A stretch of DNA of 43,724 nucleotides. It comes from Hyphococcus sp. (lineage in GTDB: Bacteria > Pseudomonadota > Alphaproteobacteria > Caulobacterales > Parvularculaceae). A program made the translations under genes and the position numbers. Location: assembly GCA_021776395.1 (NCBI GenBank), contig JAJFFZ010000013.1, forward strand, positions 1-43,724, written 5' to 3'. The notes beneath the pieces are model-generated. The model had not been told where the DNA came from. It worked only from the letters and a program-made list of their open reading frames with translations, and did not search any database. Positions 42,510 to 43,724 of the stretch are shown here, one piece after another. Position 1 is the first letter of the stretch. Each line of letters opens with the position of its first letter.

Positions 42510-43364
42510 CTACCCCGTACGCGCAGCGACGACCCAGGTCGCCGCGCCCAATGTGACGCCGGCGCCCGTGTCATAGGGCGCCAGCGCCTCGCACAGGTCC
42601 GCGACAATTGTGGCCTTCACCATGTCGCTGGCGCCGGATTGCGCAATCGCCCCGCTCGCCGGACCCATCTGCGTCAAAAACGCGACAGCCTCGTCGAGAT
42701 TTTCGCCAATCACAAACGGCGTGTCAAAACTGTTTATCTCAATGTTTGAAAACCCCGAAGCGGCCAAAATACGCGTTACTCTCTCTGGATCAGCAAACGA
42801 CATCATCCCCGGATCCTCTGGGTCCGGAGGGTCCAACAACGGCACATGACGCGAGACAACCTCGTGAGATTTGCTAACCCACTCATTTTCTTTAGCCGGC
42901 CGCCAACAGATAAAGGCTGCGCGCCCGCCAGGCCGCAACGCCGCCCGCAGATTTTTGAATGCGGCGACGGGGGCATCGAAAAACATCACGCCAAAGCGCG
43001 AGAACACCAGATCGAAGGCGGCGGCGTCAAAGCCATGCAGCTGCGCGTCACCGCGTTCGAATGTTACATTTTTCTCCTCGGCAGACATTGCTCGCGCTCT
43101 GGCATGCGCCAGGATCGGCTCCGAGATATCAACCCCCAACACGCGCCCCTCGGCCCCAACGAGACGCGCCATGTCAAACGAAGTATCTCCGCATCCGCAG
43201 CCGACATCCAGCACTCTCTCGCCAGGCAATATGCCAGCAGCCGCCATAACCTCCCGACCAAAGGGCAAAAGACTTGCATCTATTATTTCCTGGAAACGCA
43301 GCCATTTATCGCCTCCCTCGCCGTTCCAGAACTCTCCCATATCCGCGTTAGCCGCGCTGCTCAT
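42510..43364 (-). CDS. Class I SAM-dependent methyltransferase
   Basis: A 284-residue class I methyltransferase. Motif I is VLDVGCGCGDTSFDMARLVG, the acidic loop is GVDISEPILAHARARA, the post-II region FERGDAQLHGFDAAAFDLVF and the later RFGVMFFDAP. This is the UbiE/Coq5-like pattern acting on a small molecule. The start at 43364 has GGAG upstream; an in-frame extension to 43454 is not conserved. It is divergent from a LysR gene fragment, its probable regulator. Confidence 0.88.
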   Translation of the reverse strand: MSSAANADMGEFWNGEGGDKWLRFQEIIDASLLPFGREVMAAAGILPGERVLDVGCGCGDTSFDMARLVGAEGRVLGVDISEPILAHARARAMSAEEKNVTFERGDAQLHGFDAAAFDLVFSRFGVMFFDAPVAAFKNLRAALRPGGRAAFICWRPAKENEWVSKSHEVVSRHVPLLDPPDPEDPGMMSFADPERVTRILAASGFSNIEINSFDTPFVIGENLDEAVAFLTQMGPASGAIAQSGASDMVKATIVADLCEALAPYDTGAGVTLGAATWVVAARTG

Positions 43365-43454
43365 ATAGCTTCTCCATCTACGCCGCCAAGTTAGATTCTC
43401 AAAAATGAACGTCAATTGTTGATTTTTGACTCTAAGCCACTCATAAATGGACAC

Positions 43455-43601
43455 ATGGTTAGTTGGGATAATCGGCGCATATTTCTCGCAGTCGCGCGCG
43501 CTGCTTCGCTTTCTAAGGCGGCAGATACACTAGGCTTGAGCCGTTCCACAATCATGCGGCGGATAACAGCATTAGAAGAAGAACTGTCAATGACGGTCTA
43601 A
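43455..43601 (+). pseudogene. LysR-family regulator truncated after the HTH
   Basis: 48 residues beginning MVSWDNRRIFLAVARAASLS and covering the LysR helix-turn-helix (AADTLGLSRSTIMRRITALEEEL), then a premature stop at 43599. LysR proteins are normally about 300 residues, and the usual continuation (a LFxR motif) is replaced by probable insertion-sequence DNA. The fragment keeps only the DNA-binding domain without the effector domain, so it is very probably inactive. Confidence 0.8.
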
Positions 43602-43724
43602 AAATGTACCGGGTTGGCGCCGCAAAACTGTACCAGTGAAGCTTCTATGGTATGCTCGCTGGATTGTGGGAAAGCGCGCTGACCGCCCCACGAGTCAAAG
43701 CGCGCCTTTTCCACAGTCCAGCCC
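43602..43724. mobile_element. Probable insertion-sequence end, cut by the window edge
   Basis: Directly after the LysR break come two related words 25 bases apart, AATGTACCGG and ACTGTACCAG, like the repeated terminal motifs of IS21-type elements. Further on, an imperfect inverted repeat with arms of about 22 bases pairs CTGGATTGTGGGAAAGCGCG (from about 43659) with the complement of the last 24 bases of the window. No transposase frame is visible in the 123 bases, so the family is tentative. Confidence 0.45.

Overview
The window looks alphaproteobacterial: an RP4/Tn4371-type conjugation module with DUF736, DUF2274, DUF3363-relaxase and ArdC genes sits beside a TonB-receptor/IclR/beta-oxidation cluster in moderately GC-rich DNA. 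The genus cannot be fixed from sequence alone. Order Caulobacterales/Hyphomonadales/Parvularculales or Sphingomonadales is only a guess. No tRNA, rRNA, CRISPR array, integrase or replication initiator was seen, so the window may be an integrated conjugative element next to chromosome or part of a plasmid.

Region 1 (about 1-11812, all minus strand) is a near-complete P-type (Trb/VirB) mating-pair-formation operon: traG, a CopG-like gene, trbB, trbC, trbD, trbE, trbJ, trbL, trbF, trbG, trbI and a DUF2274 gene. Almost every junction is an ATGA or TAATG overlap. An IS5-like transposase start cuts in at the left edge. Upstream of traG lies a striking array of TGNGG pentamers repeating every 10 bp exactly (about 11879-12014), in front of the whole operon.

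Region 2 (12280-17300) is defence cargo between traG and the relaxase: a Shedu (DUF4263) nuclease, a large unrecognised protein with a HEPN-like RxxxxH motif, and an AbiEi/AbiEii type IV toxin-antitoxin pair with its own promoter/operator. Region 3 (17404-22729, minus) is the DNA-processing and establishment side: DUF3363 relaxase, TraF peptidase, an excisionase-type HTH protein, DUF736, a small unknown protein and an ArdC antirestriction protein. Several inverted repeats here are candidates for oriT or operators.

Region 4 (23256-41327) is a catabolic cluster. On the minus strand are an acyl-CoA synthetase, a 3-oxoadipyl-CoA-type thiolase, enoyl-CoA hydratase, two-part 3-hydroxyacyl-CoA dehydrogenase, an HLD-II-type haloalkane dehalogenase, a TonB-dependent receptor and an aldehyde dehydrogenase. 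On the plus strand are an IclR regulator, a nitronate-monooxygenase-family flavoprotein, an SDR, and an MFS transporter carrying an extra two-helix plus PAS tail. The MFS gene overlaps by ATGA a soluble hybrid histidine kinase with two receiver domains. Two matching operator-like sites (GAAAT-N3-ATTTC) flank iclR. A plausible but unproven scheme is outer-membrane uptake, dehalogenation, alcohol and aldehyde oxidation, CoA activation and beta-oxidation of a (di)carboxylic acid, with the MFS-kinase pair sensing or importing the substrate.

Region 5 (41693-43724) is patchy: a MAPEG protein, a truncated DUF938 methyltransferase, an intact class I methyltransferase, a divergent LysR gene cut after its HTH, and a probable insertion-sequence end at the right edge.
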